This document shows, in pieces, positions 44,340-54,206 of a DNA stretch of 64,000 nt (the first letter of the stretch is position 1; the number at the start of each line of letters is the position of its first letter). The DNA is taken from the NCBI RefSeq assembly GCF_026127265.1, contig NZ_WWFG01000017.1, positions 1-64,000 on the forward strand. The letters are read 5' to 3'. Below the pieces are notes generated by a model, which worked only from the letters and a program-made list of their open reading frames with translations, ran no database searches and had not been told where the DNA came from. The position numbers were made by a program, and so were the translations under genes. The stretch comes from Nostoc sp. KVJ3. Its GTDB lineage: Bacteria; Cyanobacteriota; Cyanobacteriia; Cyanobacteriales; Nostocaceae.

Positions 44340-47291
44340 TTGAGGGAAAAAGCTGTGAAAAATAGTAACTTTGGACTTAAAAAAATTGAAGTTACACAGA
44401 GGTACGAGATCATATCCCGTCCCTCTGACATAGAAGCGCACCATTGGAATGAATGGTTAGCCAGTGCTGTTGACCCTGGAATTATTGCGCTAAACGTCAT
44501 TTCCGTATCGGGTAATGCCGCCTACGATTACCTGTTTTATGGTCAAAACGTCCCTCGCCGTAACGATGGACGACTCAGAGACGGGGTACTCAAGAAGTAT
44601 CGCCACATCGAAGGACTCAACTGGTGGTGCAGTGGCGTTGACCCCCTCAACGATTATAGCCCTATGATGTGGGGCGGCATGAAGCCCGATCGCCCCAGGC
44701 GCGACCTGAACAAAGTTCTTAAATTCATCAAGTATGAACATCCCCTAAGAGTGCCAACACGGGCATTCTTCCTGGCAGTACCAGATCACATCTGGGAGAG
44801 TGTGGCCGCACGATATGACTTGACCATTAGCGATGAAGATAGGGCATTAGGCTTCTGGCATTGGGTATGGAAGTACAACATCTCAGTTGTGATTTGTGAG
44901 GGTGCTAAAAAAGCAGGGGCATTGCTTACTTTAGGCTATGCAGCGATCGCCCTTCCTGGGATAAACAGTGGCTACCGCAATCCCAAAGATGAATTTGGAC
45001 AGCCCACAGGTAATTTACACCTAATTCCAGAGTTGCAACACTTCGCTACCCTTGGACGTAAATTCATCATCTGCTTTGACCACGACACCAAGCCAGAAAC
45101 AGTTCAACGGGTGAATATTGCCATTAGCCAAACCGCGAAACTGTTAACGAAGTGTGGCTGTCAAGTCCTAGTGACACAGTGGAGTTACCCTGAAAAAGGC
45201 ATTGATGACTTAATTGCCGCTAGGGGGCCAGCTGTTACTGATGAAATTATAAAACTAGCACTGACAAAAGAAAAATGGCAGGTCAAAGAGTACAGCCGAC
45301 TCTCAATTGAGGCGGCACTCGTTCTCAATCAGCGTTACCTGGGAGCATTGACCATCCCGGAAACCGCTAAACTGATTTTACTCAAATCCGTTAAAGGTTC
45401 TGGTAAAACCGAGTCATTTGCCGCGATCGTTGCTGAGGCGATCGCTAACGGTCAACCCGTTATCCTCTTATCGCACAGAGTACAGTTAGCCCAAGCGATC
45501 GCTGACAGGGTAGGCATCCCCTACATCACCGAAGTCAGAAACAGCGAAACAGGAGTTTTACTCGGTTTTGCGCTGTGTGTAGACAGTTTACACCCCAACG
45601 GTCAAGCCAGATTTAACGCTGCCCACTGGAAAGAACCCTTAGTAATCATTGACGAATCTGAACAGGTAATCTGGCACTTGCTCTCTGCCAACACTGAAGT
45701 TAAAAAGCATCGAGTGGAAGTCCTCAACCAACTTTCCCAGTTATTCAAAAATGCCTTCGCCCCTGGACGGGGTAAAGTTATCCTGGCTGATGCTGACTTA
45801 TCTGATTTATCACCAGAAATGGTTATGGGTCTAGCAGAAACCAACGTTACCCCTTGGGTGGTGGTCAACAACTGGAAGGGTCAACCCTGGAACATCTACC
45901 ACTACAAACAAACTACCCCGGTTAATTGGTTAGCTGCTCTGGAAGCCCACATCAAAACCGGGGGTAAGCCCTTTATTGCCGTTGATTGCCAAAAAGCTAA
46001 ATCCAAATGGGGAACCAAAGTCTTAGAAGCGAGGTTCAAGAAACAATTTCCCGATCGCAAAATACTTCGTATTGACTCCGAAACGATTGCCGACCCGCAA
46101 CACGAAGCCTACAACTGCATCTCGAGACTAAACAAAGTGCTGCTGGAGTATGACATTGTGCTGGCCTCCCCATCCATCGGCACAGGGGTCAGCATTGACA
46201 TTTGGGGGCATTTTACCAGTGTTTGGGGATGCTTCCGGGGAGTAGCACCAGAAAATGCCACTCGCCAAGCCTTAGCCCGTGTCCGAGAGGCGATACCGCG
46301 TCATCTTTGGGTGGCCAGTCATGGCTTAGGAAAGATTGGCAACGGAGCAATTAACCTCAAATCCTTGTTAGCCTGTGAGCATAAACGCTTTCAAGCTAAC
46401 TTGAAGCTGCTACAGAATGCTTCATTGATCATTGACGGCGATGAAATCAACATTAACCGCACTGCCTTAAACGTTTTTGGCAAAATGGCCTGTCGGATCA
46501 ATGCGGGTATGATTCATTACCGTGACACAGTGCTAGAGGAATTAGGCAACGAAGGCCATAACATTGTCGATGTCCATGACAACAAAATTCGCAAAAAGTT
46601 AAACAACGAAATCACCGCCCAAACAAATGAAGTTTACAACGGCGAATGTCAGGATATAACTGCTGCCGATACAACTGCGATGACTGCTGCCAAATATGAG
46701 GCGCTGCAACAACAACGAGCTAAAACCACAACTGAGCGCCACATTGAGCGCAAATATAAGCTAGAGCAACGTTACGGTGTGGATGTTACCTCGGAACTCG
46801 TCAAAAAAGACGATCAAGGTTATTACCCACAACTGAGATTGCATTTTTACCTGACCTTGGGCAGAGCAAAAGTTGCTGACCGCGATCGCAAACTGGGTGA
46901 AAAGATGCTTCTTGCCAAGAGCGCATGGCTACCAGACTTTAACGGTGGTCAACTTGGGCTAGTGATTCATGCCTTGGAACTGTTCAACATCCCCCAATTC
47001 ATCGCCGGCGATCGCGAATTCCGGGGAACTGATGCTGACCTAGTGCAGATGGCTAATAATGCCCTGTCTGTGAAGTGGCAAGTCAAAACCGTTCTGGGAA
47101 TTACCCTCAATGACAATGACAGCCCCATCGTCATCTTACGGCGATTGCTGAAGAAGATAGGGTTAAAACTCAAATACCTTGGCCGTGATGGAACGGGCGA
47201 ACGCCAGCGAGTTTATCGTGTTGTTGACGGTGACGATGGACGTGAGCAAATCTTCCAGAACTGGCTGGCTAAGGAGAAAGCCCTAGCTTAA
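44340..47291 (+). CDS. CyRepA1-family plasmid replication protein
   Basis: A protein of about 980 residues. GTG at 44355 fits the GAGGG upstream best; an in-frame TTG at 44340 is the longer alternative. Residues about 140-300 form the DUF3854/TOPRIM-like domain: Glu187 in VICEGAKKAG and Asp247/Asp249 in CFDHDTK. A helicase-type ATPase follows: Walker A SVKGSGKT (350-357), Walker B VIIDESEQ, later LASPSIGTGVSI and RQALARVRE. The primase-like plus helicase order defines cyanobacterial CyRepA1 replication initiators. It should initiate replication of this plasmid. HIP1 sites are abundant in the gene, so it is well adapted to its host. Confidence 0.88.
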   Translation: MREKAVKNSNFGLKKIEVTQRYEIISRPSDIEAHHWNEWLASAVDPGIIALNVISVSGNAAYDYLFYGQNVPRRNDGRLRDGVLKKYRHIEGLNWWCSGVDPLNDYSPMMWGGMKPDRPRRDLNKVLKFIKYEHPLRVPTRAFFLAVPDHIWESVAARYDLTISDEDRALGFWHWVWKYNISVVICEGAKKAGALLTLGYAAIALPGINSGYRNPKDEFGQPTGNLHLIPELQHFATLGRKFIICFDHDTKPETVQRVNIAISQTAKLLTKCGCQVLVTQWSYPEKGIDDLIAARGPAVTDEIIKLALTKEKWQVKEYSRLSIEAALVLNQRYLGALTIPETAKLILLKSVKGSGKTESFAAIVAEAIANGQPVILLSHRVQLAQAIADRVGIPYITEVRNSETGVLLGFALCVDSLHPNGQARFNAAHWKEPLVIIDESEQVIWHLLSANTEVKKHRVEVLNQLSQLFKNAFAPGRGKVILADADLSDLSPEMVMGLAETNVTPWVVVNNWKGQPWNIYHYKQTTPVNWLAALEAHIKTGGKPFIAVDCQKAKSKWGTKVLEARFKKQFPDRKILRIDSETIADPQHEAYNCISRLNKVLLEYDIVLASPSIGTGVSIDIWGHFTSVWGCFRGVAPENATRQALARVREAIPRHLWVASHGLGKIGNGAINLKSLLACEHKRFQANLKLLQNASLIIDGDEININRTALNVFGKMACRINAGMIHYRDTVLEELGNEGHNIVDVHDNKIRKKLNNEITAQTNEVYNGECQDITAADTTAMTAAKYEALQQQRAKTTTERHIERKYKLEQRYGVDVTSELVKKDDQGYYPQLRLHFYLTLGRAKVADRDRKLGEKMLLAKSAWLPDFNGGQLGLVIHALELFNIPQFIAGDREFRGTDADLVQMANNALSVKWQVKTVLGITLNDNDSPIVILRRLLKKIGLKLKYLGRDGTGERQRVYRVVDGDDGREQIFQNWLAKEKALA

Positions 47292-47656
47292 CCAAAATTC
47301 CCAACTCTAAACCTAACTAAATAGCTGTGCCAGTTGTAGCCGGAACCTACAGCTTAGTTGCCTCATGGAATAATTGCGACTTTCGTACCATTTCCCCCCA
47401 AGGCAAGCTTAATAATGTGATAGTTAGGACTACATTCGTCCCAAAATGCCTGTTTTTCGTTCCGTCCACTAACGGTAATTAAATAGATATACAGTTTTAC
47501 TGGACAATCCACACTGGCCTAAAGTCATTGACCCATTAATCCCCAATAATGGATTTAAAGCCAGCCAGCCAGTCAGCCAGATACATCTTCGGCTTTTAGC
47601 GACTCAAAGGTGTCAACAGAAGGAAAGTAACTCAAAAGCTCACTAAAATTCGCTTA
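47292..47656. other. Intergenic region after replication gene
   Basis: No gene in 365 bp. A possible hairpin lies at 47315-47359 (AACTAA...GCTGT against ACAGC..TTAGTT). A short tetranucleotide run (AGCCAGCCAGCCAGTCAGCC, 47559-47578) follows. The convergent gene ends at 47657, so two terminators are expected here. Confidence 0.4.
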
Positions 47657-48316
47657 TTAGTAAACTTCTTCTTCAAGTTCAAACCAGTGTTCTGCCCACT
47701 TTCGAGAAAAGAGCGACCCGATACGAGAGCAAAATGCTTTCAGTTGTTGTACCTCAGTATTACTGTATTTCTCTTTGGACAGGCGCTCAAATAAAAAGTT
47801 TGAAATCTCTGTGGGGGTTGGGGAGGTGTCATCCGACCAAAACTCCTCGTCGTCATCGAGAATACATGGGCAAGCCATTTCAAACAGAATCATTGAGCGC
47901 AGTGAGTAGTCTGTTTCTTCTAGAGATTTATTTTTTAGAACTTTGAGGAGAATTTCCTCATCCACAAGACAAACTATGCGATATAAGTCGCACCAAATCT
48001 CATGATTATTCTGCCTCTGAACTGAACAGACAGTAGATATATTTTCAATAGTTTGTGCATCAATCGGGCTGAGGTGATCCCGGCTGAACAATCTTGAGAT
48101 AATTGATTGGGTATCTTTGTCTATGGGAATCTCGATTTCATCTCCCAACCAATCGCTAGAGTTTCCCGCAGTAAAAAGCTCCCAACATAAATTGTTAGGT
48201 AAATTAATTAAGGCATTTACTAGAGGCGATATATCATTTTGTACATTGTTTTTGGGAGACTGACGAACTCTTCCATAATTAGGATCTAACGTTTTGCGCC
48301 GTTTGGCCTCGCCCAT
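47657..48316 (-). CDS. Hypothetical MGEAKRRK-type protein, 219 aa
   Basis: The N-terminus MGEAKRRKTLDPNYG is a short basic module found at the start of many cyanobacterial proteins of unknown role. The rest is acidic and helical (CWELFTAGNSSDWLGDEIEI; LDDDEEFWSDD). A GGAG site lies nine bases before the ATG. The family name of the main part is unknown. Confidence 0.68.
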   Translation of the reverse strand: MGEAKRRKTLDPNYGRVRQSPKNNVQNDISPLVNALINLPNNLCWELFTAGNSSDWLGDEIEIPIDKDTQSIISRLFSRDHLSPIDAQTIENISTVCSVQRQNNHEIWCDLYRIVCLVDEEILLKVLKNKSLEETDYSLRSMILFEMACPCILDDDEEFWSDDTSPTPTEISNFLFERLSKEKYSNTEVQQLKAFCSRIGSLFSRKWAEHWFELEEEVY

Positions 48317-48447
48317 GTTGTATTTCTCCTACCAATAACACTTTTGTGTATCTGCTTATGAATGCTTCTGAGTTGCTCTAGCGTTACGCTGCTCTTGAGA
48401 GAGATTTTACCGGAGTTAAGCGGTTAATTAATTTACATTCAAATCCC

Positions 48448-49239
48448 TTAAATTATTACTTGCTTTAGGGTTTGATAATTTCTGGATTTTGCGCCTTCAA
48501 GCCTTAAAAATAAGCCAGCTTTAATCAACTCCGGCTCATTTCTAGTAATCCATGCAGTTAACCTGCCCATAACGGAAACCTCTATTTCTTCATAGTTCAC
48601 TGCTTCTGTAAAGCCTGCGTCAAGTGAATCAATTCTATCGATAACTCTATCTACTATAGGAAAAAAATCTACCTCTATTGCTCCTAACTCCAATACAGCT
48701 TGTCTGGTTTTAGATGAGTTGTACTTGATGAACGCTTTTTCGTCTTCACCCCAATACAAATTTCTCACCACTACATAATCAACCTGATGACCACAAGCTT
48801 CTATTAATCGTTTGAGTTGAATTACGCTGTCTTTGACTCTGCCTAGTACCGATACCATAGTAATGCGATAGCCCAAGCTTGACGATTGCACATCTTGAAC
48901 AAAATCCTTAAAATAATCTCCCACTCCAGACGGCAGATCCATTAAAGCTACAGTAGGACTTAATTGCTGTAAATCATTCTTGAAAATCTCGTTAAACCCA
49001 TGTTGATTAAATTTGATTGTTTTGACCCCTCCATTTACAACTCTGTTATAGTGTCTCCAAAGTTGTGGATTGTTAGAGTCGCAGTCATACGCTACAACAT
49101 GAATCAAGTTGGCCAAGTACATATCTAATAGAAACCTAGCCACAATACTTTTACCTGTGCCTCCCTTTTCTCCAGTACACACTACTATTCTTTTATTCAG
49201 TGCTGCTCTTTCTCCATTAATCGGGTAAGTTTGACTCAT
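48448..49239 (-). CDS. ParA/MobD-like P-loop ATPase
   Basis: A 263-residue SIMIBI-class ATPase. Walker A is GEKGGTGKSIVAR (about 23-35), motif A' VVAYDCDSNNPQLW, and Walker B VALMDLPSGVGDYF. It differs from ParA in lacking the LDPQ box, and resembles ATPases linked to mobilisation gene clusters. It starts 12 bp after the 189-aa gene and both lie just upstream of the mobC/relaxase side, on the opposite strand. It is probably an accessory for transfer or positioning of the relaxosome, though a third partition system is possible. Confidence 0.75.
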   Translation of the reverse strand: MSQTYPINGERAALNKRIVVCTGEKGGTGKSIVARFLLDMYLANLIHVVAYDCDSNNPQLWRHYNRVVNGGVKTIKFNQHGFNEIFKNDLQQLSPTVALMDLPSGVGDYFKDFVQDVQSSSLGYRITMVSVLGRVKDSVIQLKRLIEACGHQVDYVVVRNLYWGEDEKAFIKYNSSKTRQAVLELGAIEVDFFPIVDRVIDRIDSLDAGFTEAVNYEEIEVSVMGRLTAWITRNEPELIKAGLFLRLEGAKSRNYQTLKQVII

Positions 49240-49251
49240 AATTCAACCAGT

Positions 49252-49821
49252 TTATAAATCTTCAGCACTGTAAAGTTTTGGTTGAAAGGCAGGGTTGTTT
49301 AATTCACTCTCTAGGTTTGATTGTGCCGATTGCTCCTGCGAGAAAGGCTGTTTACTTTTTCTCTTGCCCTTTGTACTATTGACTGTTGATTTCTCCGCCT
49401 CACTACTAGCTTGAACTGACGTAGTATTTACCACTACTGACTCAGTTTCAATCGCAGTATTTTCAATCGCAGTATTCCCCACCGTTGGCTGAGTTTCAGT
49501 AGCCGGATTTGATAAAGTACTACTGTTGCCACTTGAGTCGGTCTTTTGACGGCGATGAGTGCTTTTTTTCAACTCACCGATTAAATATTTGATTCTGCTA
49601 CCAGTCAAATTAATCCCCAAACCCTTCAGCATCTCCGATACTTCATCATAACTGTAGCCATACTTATCAGAGGTCAGTTTCTCGATATACCGTCTCATCT
49701 TGCGAACGGCTTCTCTGTCCGATACACTATCCCGCTCTTTCGGCTTGAGATCCTTTAAGGCAGTAATCGCCTTATCAATCTTGCCTTTAGTAATCTGACC
49801 AGAATCTTTTGGCTCAACCAT
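49252..49821 (-). CDS. Probable mobilisation accessory protein, 189 aa
   Basis: Residues about 40-90 (MRRYIEKLTSDKYGYSYDEV, then MLKGLGINLTGSRIKYLIGE) resemble helix-turn-helix modules in small mobilisation or control proteins. A long low-complexity region rich in Thr, Ser and Glu follows, with short repeats (NTAIENTAIETES). The sequence ends with an acidic tail. It shares an operon with the MobD-like ATPase. Its likely role is DNA binding at the transfer region or operon control. Confidence 0.6.
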   Translation of the reverse strand: MVEPKDSGQITKGKIDKAITALKDLKPKERDSVSDREAVRKMRRYIEKLTSDKYGYSYDEVSEMLKGLGINLTGSRIKYLIGELKKSTHRRQKTDSSGNSSTLSNPATETQPTVGNTAIENTAIETESVVVNTTSVQASSEAEKSTVNSTKGKRKSKQPFSQEQSAQSNLESELNNPAFQPKLYSAEDL

Positions 49822-50362
49822 TGCTATGAAATTAAATTGATTATCATAATTCCCTTATTTTCCACTATTTTTCAAAAAGTATAACTCCTCCTAAAAAGCT
49901 GGTTTCAGCTACGCTGATTAGAATTTTTGTTGCTGCTACGCCGTCACCATAATTTATTAGATGCTGATATATTTCTCCCGCTCCAGCTACGCTGTTGCTA
50001 TGTTCCCCCGATGTTGACTGTTGCTGACTGTAGCCAAACTATCCCGGCTACGCCGCCGTAGTGATTCAGCAAATACTGATATAATTATGACGAAACAGCT
50101 ACGCTGTCATCGTTCTTCATCCCACCCGTAATCACCCGAAACCGTCTCCCCAGCTACGCTGTCGTTCCCTCGCCCCCAGCCTCTCGCTGTGCCTCCGTAC
50201 ATACGTAGCACTTGAAACCTCCCCTACCCCCAAAATGGGCTAGAAGCCAGCCATGCCTCAAAGCTTACGCTTTGTCTCGCTGCGCTCGAACGGCAAAGCT
50301 GGTTTAGTGGGGTTTCACCCCCCTAAAAACCCCCCTCGCAATGTCCCTAAATATCTCGAATT
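49822..50362. promoter_or_regulatory. Presumed oriT/control region with repeated motif
   Basis: A 541-bp gene-free region between divergent mobilisation genes, the expected place for oriT. Six copies of CAGCTACGCTG or close forms start at 49906, 49933, 49984, 50045, 50096 and 50151. In the 50045 copy both arms change together (CGGC-TAC-GCCG), which preserves a mini-hairpin. A CAAAGC-TTAC-GCTTTG hairpin lies at 50259-50274, and AAAGCTGGTTT occurs at 49895 and again 400 bp later at 50295. The nick site itself cannot be located by eye. Confidence 0.55.
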
Positions 50363-50767
50363 ATGGCGAACCGCAAGCAGTCTAAAGCTCTAGTCCGAAA
50401 GCATATTTTTCCAGTGAGATTGAGCGACATCGAACTGGACTTGCTGCGAATAAAATCACTTGATGCGGGGATGTCAGCAAGTGAACTCATAAGACGTAAT
50501 GCGTTGATGCGTCCATTACCCAAACGACTAAGTAAAATTAGCCTGCAAACATATTGGGAATTAGGACAAATCGGCAACAACCTAAACCAGCTTGTCAAGG
50601 CAACCAACACAGCCCTAAAAATTGGGCGAACTTTACCGGCTTCACCAGAACTACTAAGAGAACTTTTAGAACTGTTGCATCAGTGCAGACGAGACATTGC
50701 CTCGGATGACATTGATTCGGAAGATTCGGAAGAGGAAAACGAAGAGGATGATTGGGAAGCAGACTAA
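50363..50767 (+). CDS. mobC: MobC-like relaxosome accessory protein
   Basis: A 134-residue DNA-binding accessory protein. A ribbon-helix-helix-like start (HIFPVRLSDIELDLLRIKSL, then DAGMSASELIRRNAL) is followed by the conserved MobC stretch LQTYWELGQIGNNLNQLVKA and a strongly acidic tail. MobC proteins help the relaxase open DNA at oriT. The gene overlaps the relaxase start by 20 bases, so translation is coupled. It lies just downstream of the presumed oriT. Confidence 0.88.
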   Translation: MANRKQSKALVRKHIFPVRLSDIELDLLRIKSLDAGMSASELIRRNALMRPLPKRLSKISLQTYWELGQIGNNLNQLVKATNTALKIGRTLPASPELLRELLELLHQCRRDIASDDIDSEDSEEENEEDDWEAD

Positions 50768-53700
50768 AGGCAGAGGTTTTCGCAAGCTGTTGGATTATTT
50801 AGAATCCCGTGAAGATGCCAAACTAATCGGCGGCAACATGAGCGGGAGAAATGCTCGTGAATTGGCGCGGGAATTTAAGCTGTCTCGACAACTAAATTCA
50901 GATGCAGACCGAGTTGTTTATCATGTCTCACTGTCAGCAGCTAAGGGTGATAAATTGGATGATGAGAAGTGGAGCGAGATTGGCGACCGCTACATGAAGG
51001 AAATGGGTTTTGATGCCAATCAGTTTGTTATCTTCCGCCACCATAACACCGACGACGACCACATCCACATTGCAGCCAGCCGGATTAGGATGGACACGGG
51101 GCTGTTAGTACATGATTCCTGGGATTATGTGCGCTCTGAAAAAGTTCTGCGACAAATCGAACAAGACTATGAGTTAGTGCAAGTGCAGGGCAGTAGAGAG
51201 AAACTGAATCGGACACCCAGCACAGGGCAAATCAGGCGTATCCGGCGAGAGCAGGAAGAATATTCATTGGGGCAACGCGACTCCCTCCCAGAACGCACTA
51301 TCAAGGAGCAAGTTCAGCAGACAATTGATAACGCATCTGTTGACAATCCTCAGATGCCTTTATTCATAATGCGCTTGCAGGTTGATGGTATCAGTGTAAG
51401 GACAGGATTTACCAGAAATGGGAAATCTAAAGGAATTTCTTACGAGAAAGATGGGCAAGCTTTCAGTGGCACACAATTAGGTGCAGCTTATACCTTCCCA
51501 GGTTTGCAAAAACATCGTGGAGTTGACTACCAATCACAACGCGATGATGCGCGGATTGAACATCTGTTGAACAATCGTGTCGGGCGAACAGCGGAGAGCC
51601 AACAACCCATAAATGCAATCTCTGACTTTATTGAACAGTCAGTAATTGAGTCAGCCTTGATTGAAACATTACCACAATTAACAGAGCAAGTGTCTCAATA
51701 TCAGCAGCAGCTAGAAGAAGGAAGAACCGCATTCGATGACCTTGGAGAAGCGATTGCTGATGTGGAGCAACAACTCTTATCACAAAGAGCAGTGGATGCA
51801 ATCTCTGACTTTATTGAACAGTCAGTAGTTGAGTCTACCTTGATGGAAACGTTACCACAATTAACAGAACAACTCTCTCAAGTCAGGCAGCAGCTAGAAG
51901 CAAGAAGAACCGCATTCGACGGACTAGACGCGGCGATTACTCAAGAGTTACAATCCCATGTAGAGAAAAGAGCTATTTCATCAATTTCTGATTATATTGA
52001 GCAATCGACTATTGAATCAGCATTAACTGAAACAGTATTAGAATTAACAGAGCAACTATCTCAATATCGGCAGCAACTCCTTGGAGCTAAAACTACATTC
52101 AATGACTTTGATGAAGCATTGACGGCTGAGTTGCAATCCCATGCAGATCAGAAAGCCATTTTATCAATCTTTGATTATATTGAGCAATCAACTATCGAGT
52201 CAGCTTTAACCCAAACAGTATTAGGATTAACAGAGCAAATTTCTCAATATCGGCAGCAACTCCTTGGAGCTAAAACTACATTCAATGACTTTGATGAAGC
52301 ATTGACGGCTGAGTTGCAATCCCATGCAGATCAGAAAACCATTTTATCAATCTTTGATTATATTGAGCAATCGACTATTGAATCAGCATTAACTGAAACA
52401 GTATTAGAATTAACAGAGCAACTATCTCAATATCGGCAGCAACTCCTTGGAGCTAAAACTACATTCAATGACTTTGATGAAGCATTGACGGCTGAGTTGC
52501 AATCCCATGCAGATCAGAAAGCCATTTTATCAATCTTTGATTATATTGAGCAATCAACTATCGAGTCAGCTTTAACCCAAACAGTATTAGGATTAACAGA
52601 GCAAATTTCTCAATATCGGCAGCAGCTACTTGAAGCGAAAACTACATTCAATGACTTTGATGAAGCATTGACGGCTGAGTTACAATCTCATGCAGAGAAG
52701 AGAGCTATCTTATCAATCTTTGATTATATTGAGCAATCAACTATCGAGTCAGCTTTAACCCAAACAGTATTAGGATTAACAGAGCAAATTTCTCAATATC
52801 GGCAGCAGCTACTTGAAGCGAAAACTACATTCAATGACTTTGATGAAGCATTGACGGCTGAGTTACAATCTCATGCAGAGAAGAGAGCTATCTTATCAAT
52901 CTCTGATTATATTGAGCAATCAACTGTCGAGTCAGCCTTAACTGAAACAGTATTAGAATTAACGCAAAAACTTTCTCAATACAAAGAGGGACTTGTTACA
53001 GCTAAAGCTACATTTAATGACCTGGATGCAGAGCTTGCGGCTGAGTTACAATCCCATGTAGAGAAAAGAGCTATTTCATCAATTTCTGATTATGTTGACC
53101 AATCAACTGTCGAGTCAGCCTTAACTGAAGCAGTATTAGAACTAACACAACAACTTTCTCAAAATCAGCAGCAGCTATCAGCCGGAAGAACCATATTCGA
53201 CGACCTGGAAGCAGCGATTGTTTATTTGGAGCAACTGCATAGATCGCAAACAACAGTAGACGCAATTGCTCTTAATCAAACTCCAACTATAACCACAGAT
53301 GAACCAAAGCTAAAAGATAATCTTTCAGCCGAGTTATATCAGTATTACAGTGCCGACTTGCAAAACTTATTAGTGACTGACCGAGATAAAGAAATCGCTA
53401 TCAGGGCATTATTAGATAATAAGCCACTTCAAGATGTTGAAGAAATTATCTTTGCCAGTCCAGCCAGATGGACTACTGATGAAGCTAAAGCATTAGTTCT
53501 AATCGCTAATAATCAACTGGCATCTGATAGAGAGCAAAAACAGCGTTCACCCCAGTTTACACCACCGCCAGAGGATGAAAGCCTACGCCCAGTATTACAG
53601 CATTTCTTGACTCAAAAACGCGGTATAACAAACTTCCTTGTACACCCATTACAGCAGCAGGGGTTGGGTTACATAGACCAGCACCGAAATGTTGTCTTTA

Positions 53701-54188
53701 TCAAGCGCTCTTTGAACGGTTCTAAGTCAGGCGCACTGGTTTGGGATACTCATCGCCAAGATAATCGCTGTTCCGAGTACCCCGAAAACAGCGATCGCTC
53801 TCCTGGGTGGTTTCACCTGAAATTGGGTGGAGAACCAGACGATAAAATCGAGAGAGTGTACCTGTGTTCTTCCCCTATTGATGCGCTGACAATGGCAGAG
53901 ATTGACAGGAATGGACACAAGGGGCAACCACCAGTGAGGACAATGTACATGGCAGTGGATGATCCAGATAACTTGCCCTTTGAACTTCTCAGAAATATCA
54001 ACAGGATTGGGGTGGCATTTAATAACGATGATCGGGGAAATGAAGCCGCCGAGGTCGTTCAGTCAATGTTACCCCAGGCTAAAAGAATTGCACCCAAGGG
54101 GCTAAGTTGGAATGAGATTCTTATTAAACAGCAGCAGCAGCAAGATGAACTGGAGCAAAAGCAACGCTCTAGGGGTTTTAGTCGATAA
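50748..54188 (+). CDS. MOBP-type relaxase with coiled-coil repeats and TOPRIM-like end
   Basis: A protein of 1146 residues. ATG at 50748 gives the typical relaxase beginning MIGKQTKGRGFRKLLDYL; an upstream in-frame start exists at 50697. Tyr17 is the likely nicking residue. His99-NTDDD-His105-Ile-His107 is the metal-binding three-His motif (HNTDDDHIHI). Residues 289-837 are nine units of exactly 61 residues, helical and probably coiled. Residues about 920-1130 resemble the DUF3991/TOPRIM domain of relaxase-primases (SSPIDALTMAEI, FNNDDRGNEAAE), but the usual catalytic Glu is Ser. It nicks oriT and pilots one strand into a recipient. The unusually long stalk between nuclease and TOPRIM part has no assigned role. 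Confidence 0.9.
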   Translation: MIGKQTKGRGFRKLLDYLESREDAKLIGGNMSGRNARELAREFKLSRQLNSDADRVVYHVSLSAAKGDKLDDEKWSEIGDRYMKEMGFDANQFVIFRHHNTDDDHIHIAASRIRMDTGLLVHDSWDYVRSEKVLRQIEQDYELVQVQGSREKLNRTPSTGQIRRIRREQEEYSLGQRDSLPERTIKEQVQQTIDNASVDNPQMPLFIMRLQVDGISVRTGFTRNGKSKGISYEKDGQAFSGTQLGAAYTFPGLQKHRGVDYQSQRDDARIEHLLNNRVGRTAESQQPINAISDFIEQSVIESALIETLPQLTEQVSQYQQQLEEGRTAFDDLGEAIADVEQQLLSQRAVDAISDFIEQSVVESTLMETLPQLTEQLSQVRQQLEARRTAFDGLDAAITQELQSHVEKRAISSISDYIEQSTIESALTETVLELTEQLSQYRQQLLGAKTTFNDFDEALTAELQSHADQKAILSIFDYIEQSTIESALTQTVLGLTEQISQYRQQLLGAKTTFNDFDEALTAELQSHADQKTILSIFDYIEQSTIESALTETVLELTEQLSQYRQQLLGAKTTFNDFDEALTAELQSHADQKAILSIFDYIEQSTIESALTQTVLGLTEQISQYRQQLLEAKTTFNDFDEALTAELQSHAEKRAILSIFDYIEQSTIESALTQTVLGLTEQISQYRQQLLEAKTTFNDFDEALTAELQSHAEKRAILSISDYIEQSTVESALTETVLELTQKLSQYKEGLVTAKATFNDLDAELAAELQSHVEKRAISSISDYVDQSTVESALTEAVLELTQQLSQNQQQLSAGRTIFDDLEAAIVYLEQLHRSQTTVDAIALNQTPTITTDEPKLKDNLSAELYQYYSADLQNLLVTDRDKEIAIRALLDNKPLQDVEEIIFASPARWTTDEAKALVLIANNQLASDREQKQRSPQFTPPPEDESLRPVLQHFLTQKRGITNFLVHPLQQQGLGYIDQHRNVVFIKRSLNGSKSGALVWDTHRQDNRCSEYPENSDRSPGWFHLKLGGEPDDKIERVYLCSSPIDALTMAEIDRNGHKGQPPVRTMYMAVDDPDNLPFELLRNINRIGVAFNNDDRGNEAAEVVQSMLPQAKRIAPKGLSWNEILIKQQQQQDELEQKQRSRGFSR
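51612..53258 (+). repeat. Nine exact 183-bp tandem repeats in relaxase gene
   Basis: The array is 1647 bp, which is exactly 9 x 183. Each unit encodes 61 residues of the form ISDYIEQSTIESALTETVLE ... LTEQLSQYRQQL ... FNDFDEALTAELQSH. The inner units (4-7) are almost identical in DNA and the outer ones more diverged, as expected when units expand and contract by recombination in the centre. Confidence 0.92.
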
Positions 54189-54206
54189 TGCTCGTGTTGA
54201 GCCGAC

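Noticed and set aside
51612..53258. CRISPR-like array
   Set aside because: Units are 183 bp, adjacent without spacers and in frame inside the relaxase.
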